A stretch of DNA of 64,000 nucleotides, from positions 1 through 64,000 of the forward strand of contig NZ_JNXI01000035.1 of assembly GCF_000717055.1 (NCBI RefSeq), read 5' to 3'. The notes beneath the pieces are model-generated. The model was not told where the DNA came from, searched no databases, and worked only from the letters and a program-made list of their open reading frames with translations. The position numbers and the translations under genes are program-made. Position 1 is the stretch's first letter, and the number at the start of each line of letters is the position of its first letter. Positions 16,565-25,207 of the stretch are shown one piece after another. Source of the DNA: Streptomyces iakyrus (GTDB lineage Bacteria > Actinomycetota > Actinomycetes > Streptomycetales > Streptomycetaceae).

Positions 16565-17953
16565 CTACGCGGGTGTCACCGCGTGGCCGTAGCGCAGGAG
16601 GTTGTCCGGGTCGTACGTGGCCTTGTCGTGGCGTAGGCGGGCGTAGACCTCCGGGGTCCAGGCGCGGGCGCGGTCCTGTTCGTCGCCCGGCGTGCCGTGG
16701 ATGTTGACCATGGTGCGGCCCGTCCCGTACGGGGCCATGGCCGTGTAGAGGCGGCGTGTCGCCTGTTCGACGGCCTCGGCCACGGGTGGGGCGGGCATGA
16801 TCCCGACCGACTCCATGAAGTAGCGGGCGTCGCGGGCGCACACGGCGTCCTCGACGGCGGACGGGCGGGACAGCGCGCCGCCCATGTGCCGCAGCGAGGC
16901 TACGAGCAGGGGGTACTCGGCGCCGGCTCCGGGGCCGACCTGCTCCAGGAACGTGGTGACCGCGTCGGAGGGCAGGTCGCGCAGGAGCATGCAGCACTCC
17001 CGTGCCGGGAGCGGGTCCTGGGGTTCCATGTGGATGCGGTCCAGGGCCGTGTAGTCCATCTCCTCGACCAGGTCGACGGCCACGGGGGCGGCTGCCCTCA
17101 GCGGTGCGATCAGGGCCTCGCCCTCGGCCGGGTCGCCGGGCCAGGCGATCGCGACCCGGGCCCAGAAGCCGCCGCGCAGGGGCTCCGGGATCTGGGGGAT
17201 GGGCGGCAGGCGCAGGACCGAGAACATGCTGCACATCTCGTCCGGGACGGTGTGTGTCCACTCCGTCCAGGTGCGCAGCAGGGTCTCCGTGTGTTCGGCG
17301 TGGCAGTGGATGCCGCCGCCGTAGACCCGGGACAGGGGCAGCAGTTCGGTGACGAGCGAGGTGACGACGCCTACGTTGCCCTTGCCGCCGCGCAGCGCCC
17401 AGAACAGTTCCGGTTCGTGCCGGGGGTCCGACTCGCGCAGGTGCCCGTCCGGGGTGACGACCTGGAAGGAGCGGACCAGGTCGGCGGCGTAGCCGTAGGC
17501 CCGGCCGAGGACCGGGAGTCCGCCGCCGAGGGTGTAGCCGATGACGCCCGCGTCGGTGGAGGTGCCGCAGAGTCCCGCCAGGCCGTAGGGGGCGGCCGCG
17601 GCCATGACGTGGCTCCACTTCGCGCCGGCGGCGATGGTGGCCGTGCGGGTGGCGGGGTCGACGTGGACGTCCGTCATGCGGGACGTGTTGATCAGCAGGC
17701 CGTGTTCGATCGGGAAGTTGGCGCCGTGGCCGGTGGCCTGGACGGCTACGGGGGTGCGGGTGGCGTGCGCCCAGCGCATCGCGGTGACGATGTCGTCGGG
17801 GCCGTTGGCGCCTATGGCCACGTCGGGGGTGTGCAGGGAGGCCAGGTTGAAGCCGGTGACTTCGTCGGCGTAGGCGCGTTCGCCGGGGCGGACGACCGGG
17901 CCGTTGATCTCCGAGAGGGCGAAGAGGTCGGGCATGTGGTGGGGGGCGGTCAT
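16565..17953 (-). CDS. FAD-binding oxidase (PCMH/berberine-bridge-like)
   Basis: A 462-residue FAD-linked oxidase. The FAD domain contains VAVQATGHGANFP, whose His is the usual site of covalent FAD attachment, and GTSTDAGVIGYTLGGGLPVLGRAYG. FWALRGGKGNVGVVTSLV follows, and the C-terminus carries the BBE segment YDPDNLLRYGHAV. The second covalent cysteine position of bicovalent members is not clearly present. There is no signal peptide, so it is cytoplasmic. ATG 17953 has GAGGACGCC upstream. It is convergent with hemD (20-bp gap) and divergent from hemB. The substrate is unknown; such enzymes oxidise sugars or natural-product intermediates. Confidence 0.85.
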   Translation of the reverse strand: MTAPHHMPDLFALSEINGPVVRPGERAYADEVTGFNLASLHTPDVAIGANGPDDIVTAMRWAHATRTPVAVQATGHGANFPIEHGLLINTSRMTDVHVDPATRTATIAAGAKWSHVMAAAAPYGLAGLCGTSTDAGVIGYTLGGGLPVLGRAYGYAADLVRSFQVVTPDGHLRESDPRHEPELFWALRGGKGNVGVVTSLVTELLPLSRVYGGGIHCHAEHTETLLRTWTEWTHTVPDEMCSMFSVLRLPPIPQIPEPLRGGFWARVAIAWPGDPAEGEALIAPLRAAAPVAVDLVEEMDYTALDRIHMEPQDPLPARECCMLLRDLPSDAVTTFLEQVGPGAGAEYPLLVASLRHMGGALSRPSAVEDAVCARDARYFMESVGIMPAPPVAEAVEQATRRLYTAMAPYGTGRTMVNIHGTPGDEQDRARAWTPEVYARLRHDKATYDPDNLLRYGHAVTPA

Positions 17954-18150
17954 GGCGTCCTCCGCGGGGGCGGGTACGGAGGGACGGCGGCGGTGGGTGT
18001 GGCCGGCCGTCGGGGTTCTTGTCCTGCTGTTTCAGGATGGACCTGGGGGGTGTCGGGCGCATCGCGGGGCTGTGGGCTATCAGGTGCTCGGGGTGGGGGC
18101 TGGGGGCGGGGGGTTTCGCAGCCCGGCGGTGCGGGGTGCCGCTGCGCCCG

Positions 18151-18195
18151 CCCTTCCCCAAGCTCTCGGCTTCGCTCGAGCAGGGGGACCCCCAT
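18151..18195. repeat. Streptomyces interspersed palindromic repeat
   Basis: The bases around AGCTCTCGGCTTCGCTCGAG, flanked by CCCC before and CAGGGGG after, match a palindromic element seen between genes throughout many Streptomyces genomes (from memory). It folds into a hairpin: CCCC/GGGG outside and CTCGGCTTCGCTCGAG inside. It lies in the 332-bp gap (17954-18285) between the FAD oxidase and hemB, which otherwise holds only G-rich sequence and the hemB promoter. Confidence 0.75.
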
Positions 18196-18285
18196 CGCCC
18201 TTGGCGGCACGCATGCCCGCAGCGGGGGTGCGGGGCCGACAAGGCGTCGGTATCGGGGGGTTTGGGGCGGGCGTAGCGTAGGGGC

Positions 18286-19284
18286 ATGACGACGTACGGA
18301 TCTTTTCCCGGTACTCGGCCGCGGCGGCTGCGGAGCAACCCCGTGATGCGTCGGATGGTCGCCGAGACCCGGCTGCACCCTGCCGATCTCATTCTTCCGG
18401 CCTTCGTGCGGGAGGGCATCGGCGAGCCCGTGCCGATCGCCGCCATGCCGGGGGTCGTGCAGCACACCCGGGACAGTCTGAAGAAGGCCGCCGCGGAGGC
18501 GGTCGCCGCGGGGATCTCCGGGATCATGCTGTTCGGCGTGCCGGAGGAGTCGAAGAAGGACGCGCTCGGGACGCCGGGGACCGACCCGGACGGCATCCTC
18601 CAGGTCGCCCTGCGGGACGTGCGCGCCGAGGTCGGCGACGACCTGCTCGTCATGTCCGACCTGTGCCTCGACGAGACCACCGATCACGGGCACTGCGGCG
18701 TCCTCGACGAGCAGGGCCGGGTCGACAACGACGCGACTCTGGAGCGGTACGCCGAGATGGCCCAGGTGCAGGCCGACGCCGGAGCCCATGTCGTCGGGCC
18801 CAGCGGGATGATGGACGGGCAGATCGGGGTCGTCCGCGACGCGCTCGACCAGATCGGGCGGGAGGACGTCGCCATCCTCGCCTACACGGCGAAGTACGCC
18901 TCGGCCTTCTACGGGCCCTTCCGGGAGGCCGTCGGCTCGTCCCTGCGAGGGGACCGGAAGACGTACCAGCAGGATCCCGCGAACGTGCGCGAGTCGCTGC
19001 GGGAGCTCGCCCTCGACCTGGAGGAGGGCGCCGACATGGTGATGGTCAAGCCGGCCGGGCCCTACCTGGACATCCTCGCCCGGGTCGCGGACGCCGTGGA
19101 CGTGCCCGTCGCCGCCTACCAGATCTCCGGCGAGTACTCGATGATCGAGGCCGCCGCCGAGAAGGGCTGGATCGACCGGGACCGGGCGATCATGGAGGCC
19201 CTGACCGGCATTCGCCGGGCGGGCGCGCGCAACATCCTCACCTACTGGGCCACCGAAGTGGCCCAGAAGCTCAAGGACCAGTAG
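18286..19284 (+). CDS. hemB: Delta-aminolevulinic acid dehydratase (porphobilinogen synthase)
   Basis: A 332-residue enzyme condensing two 5-aminolevulinate molecules to porphobilinogen. The Schiff-base lysines are in [16 protein letters not shown] and [12 protein letters not shown]. The metal loop reads [15 protein letters not shown]: only two of the three cysteines of zinc-type enzymes are present, pointing to a Mg-dependent form. It lies 1.7 kb after hemD, separated by the inverted FAD oxidase gene. ATG 18286 follows TAGCGT (18274-18279) by 6 nt, so it may be leaderless and transcribed on its own. Confidence 0.96.
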   Translation: MTTYGSFPGTRPRRLRSNPVMRRMVAETRLHPADLILPAFVREGIGEPVPIAAMPGVVQHTRDSLKKAAAEAVAAGISGIMLFGVPEESKKDALGTPGTDPDGILQVALRDVRAEVGDDLLVMSDLCLDETTDHGHCGVLDEQGRVDNDATLERYAEMAQVQADAGAHVVGPSGMMDGQIGVVRDALDQIGREDVAILAYTAKYASAFYGPFREAVGSSLRGDRKTYQQDPANVRESLRELALDLEEGADMVMVKPAGPYLDILARVADAVDVPVAAYQISGEYSMIEAAAEKGWIDRDRAIMEALTGIRRAGARNILTYWATEVAQKLKDQ

Positions 19285-19327
19285 GTCCGGGCTGCGGGGG
19301 AACGGGACACGGGGGCATGGAGGAACG

Positions 19328-20665
19328 GTGTCGGAAGGCACGACCGCGGCTGATTTCGCCGCGTTACTGGGGGAGTTGAAGGGGCGCTCGGGGCTGAGCT
19401 ACGGCGTGCTCGCCAAGAGGCTGCACATGAGTACGTCCACGCTGCACCGGTACTGCAACGGGGGTGCCGTGCCGACCGCTTACGCGCCGGTGGAGCGGTT
19501 CGCCCGGCTCTGCAAGGCGTCAACGGAGGAGCTCGTCGAACTGCACCGGCGGTGGGTGCTGGCGGATGCCGGGCGGGTGCGGAAGGGGAGCGGCCCCTCG
19601 GAGGCGACTTCTCCGGAAGTGAATCCAGAAGTGGCTTCTCCAGCAGTGGCCACTCCAGCAGTGGCCACTCCAGAAGTGGCCTCCCCAAAGGGGCCCGCGC
19701 GGCGGCGTCCCCGCCGTGCCCTGCTCGCCGGTCTCGCCGCGGCCGTGGCCCTCGGCGGGGTCGGTCTCGCCGTGGCCGTTCCCTCCGGCTGGACGGGCGA
19801 CGAGGGGCGGCGCGGCACAGCGGTCTCCGGCGGTGGTGGCGGGCCGGAAAGGGAGGGCCCGGCGGCTTCCGTCGGGTCCTCGGCCGGTTCGTCCTCCGCG
19901 GGCGCTGAAGACAAGGGCAAGGGGAAGGACCAGGAGAAGAAGGGGAAGGGGGAGCGGACCGCCTCCGGGGCCCCCACCTCGGCCTCCCCCGGCGGCCGCA
20001 GCGGCAGCGGCAGCGCCGGCGGTGACCGGCCCCCGCGTGACACCGCCCCTGCCTCCCCTCCCCTCACCGTGGACACGGAACCGCACGCCTGGGAGGACCC
20101 GTGTTCCCAGCGCTATCTGATCGATCTGCCGCCGGGGCGGGTCGGACCTCCGCCGCCCGAGCAGGACGCGCCCGGCTGGGTGGCCGCGACGGGGGCCGTG
20201 CCGTCGGGGGAGCAGTTCCTGAAGCTGACCGTGCAGGGGAAGGGTGAAGAGACCGTGGTCCTCAAGGGGCTGACGGTCCGTATGGCCGGGAAGAGGGCGC
20301 CGCTCGCCTGGAACGACTACGCCATGGGGTATCCGGGTGTCGGCTGCGGCGGTGGTGTGCCGACCCGGTTCTTCACGGTCGCCCTCGACGCCGCGCGCCC
20401 CGGTGTCGTACCCGAGGCGGGGCACGCGAACTTCCCGTTCAAGGTGAGTGAGTCCGACCCGGAGGCGTTCTACATCCGGGCCGACGCCTCCGCGTACGAC
20501 GTCAGGTGGTACCTGGAGCTGCGCTGGTCCAGCGGCGACCGGTCCGGCACGCTGACCGTGGACGACCGCGGCCGGCCCTTCCGCACGAGCGGCAACAACG
20601 GGCGCCCGGCGTACGAGTTTCCGCTGGGCGGCGAGAAGTGGGTCGAGGAGGGGACGACGGAGTAG
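19328..20665 (+). CDS. Membrane-anchored XRE-type HTH protein with extracytoplasmic beta domain
   Basis: A 445-residue protein. Residues 1-80 are a helix-turn-helix (LSYGVLAKRLHMSTSTLHRYCNG). Residues ~85-125 are a Pro/Ala/Val repeat linker, and one transmembrane helix lies near 133-153 (ALLAGLAAAVALGGVGLAVAV). Then comes a low-complexity Ser/Gly/Lys stalk and a C-terminal domain of ~190 residues with two cysteines, predicted outside the cell. This layout suggests a DNA-binding sensor or a RodZ-like scaffold. GTG 19328 has GGAGG 4 nt upstream. Codon 13 is TTA (19364-19366), which would make translation depend on the bldA tRNA. The gene lies close behind hemB (43 bp). Confidence 0.8.
   Translation: MSEGTTAADFAALLGELKGRSGLSYGVLAKRLHMSTSTLHRYCNGGAVPTAYAPVERFARLCKASTEELVELHRRWVLADAGRVRKGSGPSEATSPEVNPEVASPAVATPAVATPEVASPKGPARRRPRRALLAGLAAAVALGGVGLAVAVPSGWTGDEGRRGTAVSGGGGGPEREGPAASVGSSAGSSSAGAEDKGKGKDQEKKGKGERTASGAPTSASPGGRSGSGSAGGDRPPRDTAPASPPLTVDTEPHAWEDPCSQRYLIDLPPGRVGPPPPEQDAPGWVAATGAVPSGEQFLKLTVQGKGEETVVLKGLTVRMAGKRAPLAWNDYAMGYPGVGCGGGVPTRFFTVALDAARPGVVPEAGHANFPFKVSESDPEAFYIRADASAYDVRWYLELRWSSGDRSGTLTVDDRGRPFRTSGNNGRPAYEFPLGGEKWVEEGTTE
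19613..19684 (+). repeat. 15-bp coding tandem repeat in the HTH protein linker
   Basis: Four near-identical 15-bp units (CCAGCAGTGGCCACT and variants, 19625-19684), preceded by a degenerate one, encode the alternating P-A/E-V-A-S/T pattern just before the membrane helix. Unit number is likely to vary among strains. Confidence 0.85.
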
Positions 20666-20714
20666 TCCCGGGCACCATCAAATCCGTTGAACCGTTAGGT
20701 TGTTGACCGTCGTA

Positions 20715-20734
20715 GTGGTTGTCGATTGAACCAC
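20715..20734. promoter_or_regulatory. Dyad upstream of the DUF574 methyltransferase
   Basis: GTGGTT (20715-20720) and AACCAC (20729-20734) form a perfect 6-bp inverted repeat with an 8-nt spacer, 20 bases before the start codon of the methyltransferase. It could be an operator or a leader hairpin affecting ribosome access. Confidence 0.35.
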
Positions 20735-20754
20735 CTACTTTCAGGGAGACGTCG

Positions 20755-21657
20755 ATGTCCGGTGCCCTCAGCCAGGATCCCGCCGAGCTGCAGAGGAGGA
20801 TCGACAGCAGCAAGGCGCACCCGGCCCGGGTCTACGACGTCTTCCTCGGCGGCAAGGACCACTACCCCGCCGACCGGAACGCGGCCGCCGCCGCGCTGGC
20901 CGCCAACCCGCGCGGGTACCTCGATGTACGGCACAACCGCGACTTCCTCCGGCGCGCGGTGACCGCACTCGTGGAGCAGGACGGCATCCGGCAGTTCCTC
21001 GACATCGGGACCGGGCTGCCCACCGCCGAGAACGTGCACCAGATCGCGCAGCGCGTCGCGCCCGAGTCGCGGGTCGTGTACGTCGACAACGACCCGGTGG
21101 TGCTCGCGCACGCGCGCGCCCTGCTGACCAGCGGCCCCGAGGGGCGTACGGACTACATCGACGCCGATCTGCGCGACCCGGCCCGCATCCTCGAACAGGC
21201 CGCCAAGACCCTGGACTTCGGCCGGCCGGTCGCGCTCTGCCTCGTCGCGATCCTGCACTTCGTCGCGGACGAGGAGGCGTATCCGCTGGTGAGCGGCCTG
21301 CTCGACGAGCTGCCCGAGGGCAGCCGGCTGGTGCTGAGCCATCTCACCGAGGACCTCAACCCTGAGAACATCCGCGCGGTCCAGCGGACGTACACCGAGC
21401 GCGGGTTCACCTTCGTGCTGCGCTCCCGGGCCGACGTCGAGCGGTTCTTCACGGAGAACGGGCTGGAGATCGCCGACCCGGGGGTCGTCCCCGCGCACCG
21501 CTGGCGGCCCGACCACGCCGCGCCCGTCCCCGAGCAGCCGGAGGAGTCCTTCCTCGCCGGACTGGAGGAGATCGAGAAGGTGCGCTACCGCGACATCAAC
21601 GACGTCACGGACGCGGACATCAACGTGTACGCGGCGATCGGCGCCAAGGGCGGCTGA
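20755..21657 (+). CDS. S-adenosylmethionine-dependent methyltransferase (DUF574 family)
   Basis: A 300-residue protein of the actinobacterial DUF574/Methyltransf_19 family. The opening RIDSSKAHPARVYDVFLGGKDHY is the family hallmark. The SAM-binding site is FLDIGTGLPT, followed by VVYVDNDPVVLAHARALL and YIDADLRDP. The family is abundant in Streptomyces and its substrates are mostly unknown. ATG 20755 has AGGGA 6 nt upstream; the frame is open from 20719 but homologous sequence starts at MSGALSQDP. A terminator follows. Confidence 0.9.
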   Translation: MSGALSQDPAELQRRIDSSKAHPARVYDVFLGGKDHYPADRNAAAAALAANPRGYLDVRHNRDFLRRAVTALVEQDGIRQFLDIGTGLPTAENVHQIAQRVAPESRVVYVDNDPVVLAHARALLTSGPEGRTDYIDADLRDPARILEQAAKTLDFGRPVALCLVAILHFVADEEAYPLVSGLLDELPEGSRLVLSHLTEDLNPENIRAVQRTYTERGFTFVLRSRADVERFFTENGLEIADPGVVPAHRWRPDHAAPVPEQPEESFLAGLEEIEKVRYRDINDVTDADINVYAAIGAKGG

Positions 21658-21683
21658 GGCGCCGGTCCCCGGGGGCGGTCCCA

Positions 21684-21705
21684 GGGCCGGCCTCCGTGCC
21701 GGCCC
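21684..21705 (+). terminator. Terminator after the methyltransferase gene
   Basis: A perfect 8-bp stem GGGCCGGC (21684-21691) / GCCGGCCC (21698-21705) with a 6-nt loop, 26 bases after the stop codon. Confidence 0.65.
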
Positions 21706-21729
21706 GGTGTCCGGATCCCGGAAACCTGC

Positions 21730-21757
21730 TTGTAGGCGGCACGTATCTCTTTAGGCT
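21730..21757 (+). promoter_or_regulatory. Vegetative promoter of the aminotransferase gene
   Basis: TTGTAG (21730-21735), 16 bases, TAGGCT (21752-21757) fits a Streptomyces HrdB promoter. The start site near 21764 would give a ~33-nt leader containing AAGGAG before ATG 21797. Confidence 0.6.
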
Positions 21758-21796
21758 GCGGTTACCAGGCGTCACCGCAGCCGAAGGAGCCGTGTC

Positions 21797-23029
21797 ATGA
21801 CCGTCGCCGAGCCCCCGCCCACCCGCTCTTGCGTGCCCCCGCTCGCCGCACGGGCCCGGGCCGTCGGAGGCTCGCCCGTACGGGACATCCTCGCCGTCAC
21901 CGCCCGCCCCGAGGTGATCAACTTCGCGGGCGGGCTCCCGGCACCGGAGCTGTTCGACGCCAAGGGCATCGCCGCCGCGTACGAGGCGGTGCTCGCCGAG
22001 GCGCCCGCGCGGGCGCTGCAGTACTCCACGACCGAGGGCGAACCCGCGCTGCGGGACGCGCTCGCCGCCCGCACCACCGCGCGCGGCCTGCCGACCGGGC
22101 CCGACGACCTGCTCGTCACCACCGGCAGCCAGCAGGCCCTCTCCCTGCTGGCCACCGCCCTCGTCGAACCCGGGGACACCGTCCTCGTCGAGAACCCCTG
22201 CTATCTGGCGGCACTCCAGGCCTTCAGCTTCGCCGGGGCGCGGGTGCTGGCCGTGCCCGGTGACGAGCACGGCGTCGACCCCGGGGCACTGGAGGAACTC
22301 GTCGTGCGCGAGCGGCCCAAGCTGCTCTACACCGTGCCCACCTTCCAGAACCCCACCGGCCGGACCCTGCCCGCAGGGCGACGCGCCGCCGTGGCCGCCG
22401 TCGCCGCCCGGCACGGACTGTGGATCGTCGAGGACGACCCCTACGGTGAGCTGCGCTACGAGGGTGAACGCCTGCCGTGGATCGCCGCCCACCCGGGCGC
22501 CGAGGACCGGACCGTGCTGCTCGGCAGCTTCTCCAAGGTCATGGCGCCCGGGCTGCGGCTGGGCTGGCTGCGGGCACCCGGGGAGCTGCGGCGCGCCTGC
22601 GCCGTCGCCAAGCAGGCCGCCGACCTGCACACCCCGACGGTCAACCAGCTCGCCGCGGCCCGCTACCTCGCCGACAACGACCTGGACGCCCATGTCGCCC
22701 GTGTCGCCGGCGTGTACCGCGAACGCCGCGACGCGATGCTCTCCGGACTCGCCGCGGCGCTGCCCACGGGGTCGGTCTGGAACCGGCCCGAGGGCGGCAT
22801 GTTCCTCTGGGCGCGCCTGCCGGAGCCGTACGACACGACGGCCCTGCTGCCGCGGGTGGTCCGGCAGAACGTGGCCTACGTGCCCGGTGCGCCCTTCTAC
22901 GCGGGGCCGCCCGACCGGACGACTTTGAGGCTCTGCTTCGTGACGCAGACGCCGGCGGAGATCGGGGAGGGGCTGCGCAGGCTGGGGGAGGGGCTCAGTC
23001 CCACCAGAAGTGCCACACCGGCCGGTTGA
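21797..23029 (+). CDS. PLP-dependent aminotransferase (class I/II, 2-aminoadipate transaminase-like)
   Basis: A 410-residue fold-type I aminotransferase. The motifs are INFAGGLPAPELFD at the N-terminus, TTGSQQALSLLA, the PLP-phosphate and pyridine contacts NPTGRTLP and VEDDPYGELRY, the Schiff-base Lys in GSFSKVMAPGLRLGW, and the C-terminal arginine in TTLRLCFV. It resembles LysN/MocR-like aminotransferases but lacks a MocR DNA-binding domain. ATG 21797 has AAGGAG 8 nt upstream and a recognisable promoter. The 3' end overlaps the convergent DUF4253 gene by 35 bases. Confidence 0.9.
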   Translation: MTVAEPPPTRSCVPPLAARARAVGGSPVRDILAVTARPEVINFAGGLPAPELFDAKGIAAAYEAVLAEAPARALQYSTTEGEPALRDALAARTTARGLPTGPDDLLVTTGSQQALSLLATALVEPGDTVLVENPCYLAALQAFSFAGARVLAVPGDEHGVDPGALEELVVRERPKLLYTVPTFQNPTGRTLPAGRRAAVAAVAARHGLWIVEDDPYGELRYEGERLPWIAAHPGAEDRTVLLGSFSKVMAPGLRLGWLRAPGELRRACAVAKQAADLHTPTVNQLAAARYLADNDLDAHVARVAGVYRERRDAMLSGLAAALPTGSVWNRPEGGMFLWARLPEPYDTTALLPRVVRQNVAYVPGAPFYAGPPDRTTLRLCFVTQTPAEIGEGLRRLGEGLSPTRSATPAG

Positions 23030-23780
23030 GGACCTGGTGCTCGGCGTAGGCCCGCAGGGTCGGGTCCGCGCCCTGGTGGATGTTGTCCGGGCAGAACGCG
23101 AAGTGCTCGGCGGCCACGGCTTCCGCCGCGGCCGGGGTGGTGGGCGGCGTGGCGACGGACAGCAGCAGGTGGTCGAAGCCGAGGGCGACGACGCGGATGC
23201 CGAAGCGGTCCTCCCAGGAGCGGAGCACCGCGCTGAGGCGGGCGGTGTCGCCCTCGTGGTTCGCCGGGCCCGTCCAGCCGATCGCCGCCGGGACGTCCGC
23301 GCTGCGGCGGGCCGGGACGAGGGCGAGGCGGGGCTCCTTGAGGGGGCCGCCGTCCTCCAGCAGGGTGTCCGCGAGGTCGCCGGCCGTGGTGTCCGGGTCC
23401 CGGTCCGGGCCGGCGGGCTCGGCCGTGCCGGGCCAGGGGGCGCCTTCCTCGGCATGTTCCTCCCAGTACTCCGCCAGCACCTCCTCGGCGTCGTGGTCCC
23501 CGGGGTAGGACACCTCGCCGGGCATCAACTGCCAGCGGTCGGGGCCGCCATGGCCGTCGCCCGTCTCCAGGAGCACCGGCAGGAGTCCCGCACGGCGCGC
23601 CGGCTCCAGGGCCGCCCAGCCGCCCGGAAGGGCCCGCCCGTCCGCGCACCACAGCAGCGGCTCGTGCCAGGGGCCCTCGTCGGTGGTGTCGACCAGCGCA
23701 CCGGCCGGGAGCCGGAGACCGAGGGAGTCGCCGCTCGGGTCTGCCGCCAGCTTCGGCAGCGGATTGGGAAGAGTCGCCAT
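22995..23780 (-). CDS. DUF4253 domain protein
   Basis: A 261-residue protein. The C-terminal half (~150-261) matches DUF4253 as I know it: RFGIRVVALGFDHLLLSVA, the EHFAFCPDNIHQG block and the terminal RPVWHFWWD. The N-terminal half is proline- and acid-rich and less conserved. It is cytoplasmic, of unknown function, related in context to SMI1/KNR4-type immunity-like proteins in some genomes (inference). ATG 23780 follows TACAGT (23793-23788) by 7 nt on the minus strand, so it may be leaderless; the frame is open 30 bases further upstream. It diverges from the DinB gene. Confidence 0.75.
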   Translation of the reverse strand: MATLPNPLPKLAADPSGDSLGLRLPAGALVDTTDEGPWHEPLLWCADGRALPGGWAALEPARRAGLLPVLLETGDGHGGPDRWQLMPGEVSYPGDHDAEEVLAEYWEEHAEEGAPWPGTAEPAGPDRDPDTTAGDLADTLLEDGGPLKEPRLALVPARRSADVPAAIGWTGPANHEGDTARLSAVLRSWEDRFGIRVVALGFDHLLLSVATPPTTPAAAEAVAAEHFAFCPDNIHQGADPTLRAYAEHQVLNRPVWHFWWD

Positions 23781-23887
23781 GGGGGTGACTGTAGAACCGG
23801 GCACTGACAATCCGACCGGTCCGGCGGACCCCGTACGGGAAGACGTAGCGGACAGAACCTGGCCTAGTGGTGCCCTACCGTCCGGGC

Positions 23888-24388
23888 ATGACCACTTCCC
23901 CGGAGAAGACGGACCTGCTGGCCGCGTTCGCGGAGCAGCGCGCGTTGCTGCTGATCACCCTGCAAGGACTCACCGACGAACAGGCCGCGCGGCGCACGAC
24001 CGTAAGCGAGCTGACCCTCGGCGGGATCGTGAAGCACCTGGCCCAGGGAGAGGAGACGTGGACGCAGATCATGACCAAGGGCGACGGTGAACTGCCCGAC
24101 GGCATGCTCGACATGGGGCAGTACCGGATGGCCGGCGGCGACACGCTCCCCGCACTGCTGGAGCGCTACGCACGGGCCGCGCACGCCACCGAAGAGGCGG
24201 TGGCCGCGCTGCCGGACCTGGACGTCGGCGTGCCGCTGCCGAAGACGCCCTGGTCGCCGCCGGAGCCCCAGTACTGGTCCGCGCGCCGGATCCTGCTGCA
24301 CCTGATCAAGGAGACCGCCCAGCACGCCGGACACGCCGACATCATCCGGGAGGCCCTGGACGGCGCGAGCACCACGGCCCGGCGCTGA
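23888..24388 (+). CDS. DinB family protein (DUF664)
   Basis: A 166-residue four-helix-bundle protein of the DinB/DUF664 type. The usual three metal-ligand histidines appear as GGIVKHLAQGEETW near residue 48 and HLIKETAQHAGHADIIRE near residue 145. The family includes mycothiol- and bacillithiol-dependent enzymes. The usual N-terminal LLAAFAEQRALLLITLQGLTDE helix is clear. ATG 23888 lies 6 nt after TACCGT (23876-23881) and lacks a Shine-Dalgarno, so it may be leaderless. Confidence 0.88.
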   Translation: MTTSPEKTDLLAAFAEQRALLLITLQGLTDEQAARRTTVSELTLGGIVKHLAQGEETWTQIMTKGDGELPDGMLDMGQYRMAGGDTLPALLERYARAAHATEEAVAALPDLDVGVPLPKTPWSPPEPQYWSARRILLHLIKETAQHAGHADIIREALDGASTTARR

Positions 24389-24391
24389 CCA

Positions 24392-25207
24392 TCAGACGCG
24401 GGCGTCGAAGCACTCGCGGCCGCCACCGGCCACCGGGCGGAAGCAGGCCTGGATCGTCGTACCGGGCCTCGCCTCCGTCATGGGCGTGTACACGTAGGAC
24501 TGCGCGGCGACGCCGTCCCCGATCCTCGCGGAGTGCGCGGGGCCGCCGTCGGCCGCGTTCAGTTCCAGGCGGTCGCCGATCCGGGTGCTCCACATCCTCG
24601 CCCAGCCCGCGCCGCACCGGGCGCTGTAGCGCAGTTCGAGGTGGGCTCCGCCGGCCGTGCGGTGCGAGGCGAGGGTGCGCGGGTCCGTGCCGCACTTCAT
24701 CTGCATCGGGCTCCTGCCCTCACAGCCGGCGGCACGGCAGCGCGGCGACGGCACGGCGGAAGACGGTGCGCCGGGCCCCGAGTCGGCGGACTGGCCCACC
24801 AGCAGGACCAGAACCACCGACAGGCCACCCGCCGCCAGGGCGCAGACCGAGGCGATCACCGCCAGGACCGCACCTCCGCCGCCACCGGGCCGTCCGGCCT
24901 CCGCCTCGCCGGCCGCGGGCGGGTCCGTGCGCGCCGGCGCCCCGCGGCCGCTCCACTCCGCCTCCGCCAGCTCCCACAGCGCCACACAGCGGCCCTCCGG
25001 CTCGCCCGCCAGACGGCACAGCTCCCGCACCGCCTGGCCCGGCGGGAGCGTCTTGCCGTTGAGGTATCGCTCCCAGGACGACTTGCTGAAGGTGGTCTTC
25101 GCCGCCAGAGCCGCCAGACTCAGACCGGTGCCGGTTCTCAGCTCCCGCAACGCGGAGACGAGCCGGGCCCGTTCCGGGGGCAGCCCGCCGGGCGGGGTGG
25201 ACGTCAT
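24392..25207 (-). CDS. XRE-type HTH protein with membrane helix and DUF2690 domain
   Basis: A 271-residue protein. It has an N-terminal helix-turn-helix (GLSLAALAAKTTFSKSSWERYLNG), a linker to ~105, a membrane helix near 110-135 (AVLAVIASVCALAAGGLSVVLVLLVG), and an outside DUF2690 domain from ~150. That domain carries paired cysteines (CRAAGC, MKCGTDP, ARCGAGW, QACF) and the SYVYTPM pattern. It overlaps the upstream HTH gene at ATGA (25204-25207), so the two are co-translated. It probably senses an envelope signal or anchors DNA to the membrane. ATG 25207 is set by that overlap; the open frame further upstream lies inside the neighbour. Confidence 0.82.
   Translation of the reverse strand: MTSTPPGGLPPERARLVSALRELRTGTGLSLAALAAKTTFSKSSWERYLNGKTLPPGQAVRELCRLAGEPEGRCVALWELAEAEWSGRGAPARTDPPAAGEAEAGRPGGGGGAVLAVIASVCALAAGGLSVVLVLLVGQSADSGPGAPSSAVPSPRCRAAGCEGRSPMQMKCGTDPRTLASHRTAGGAHLELRYSARCGAGWARMWSTRIGDRLELNAADGGPAHSARIGDGVAAQSYVYTPMTEARPGTTIQACFRPVAGGGRECFDARV

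Noticed and set aside
18000..18285. CRISPR-like or other array in the G-rich gap before hemB
   Set aside because: The repeats are a single palindromic element and G runs, not regularly spaced direct repeats.
15102..18680. A 1192-codon minus-strand frame across hemD, the FAD oxidase and hemB
   Set aside because: It crosses three recognisable genes in other frames and reads as low-complexity Arg/Pro sequence; a GC-bias artefact.
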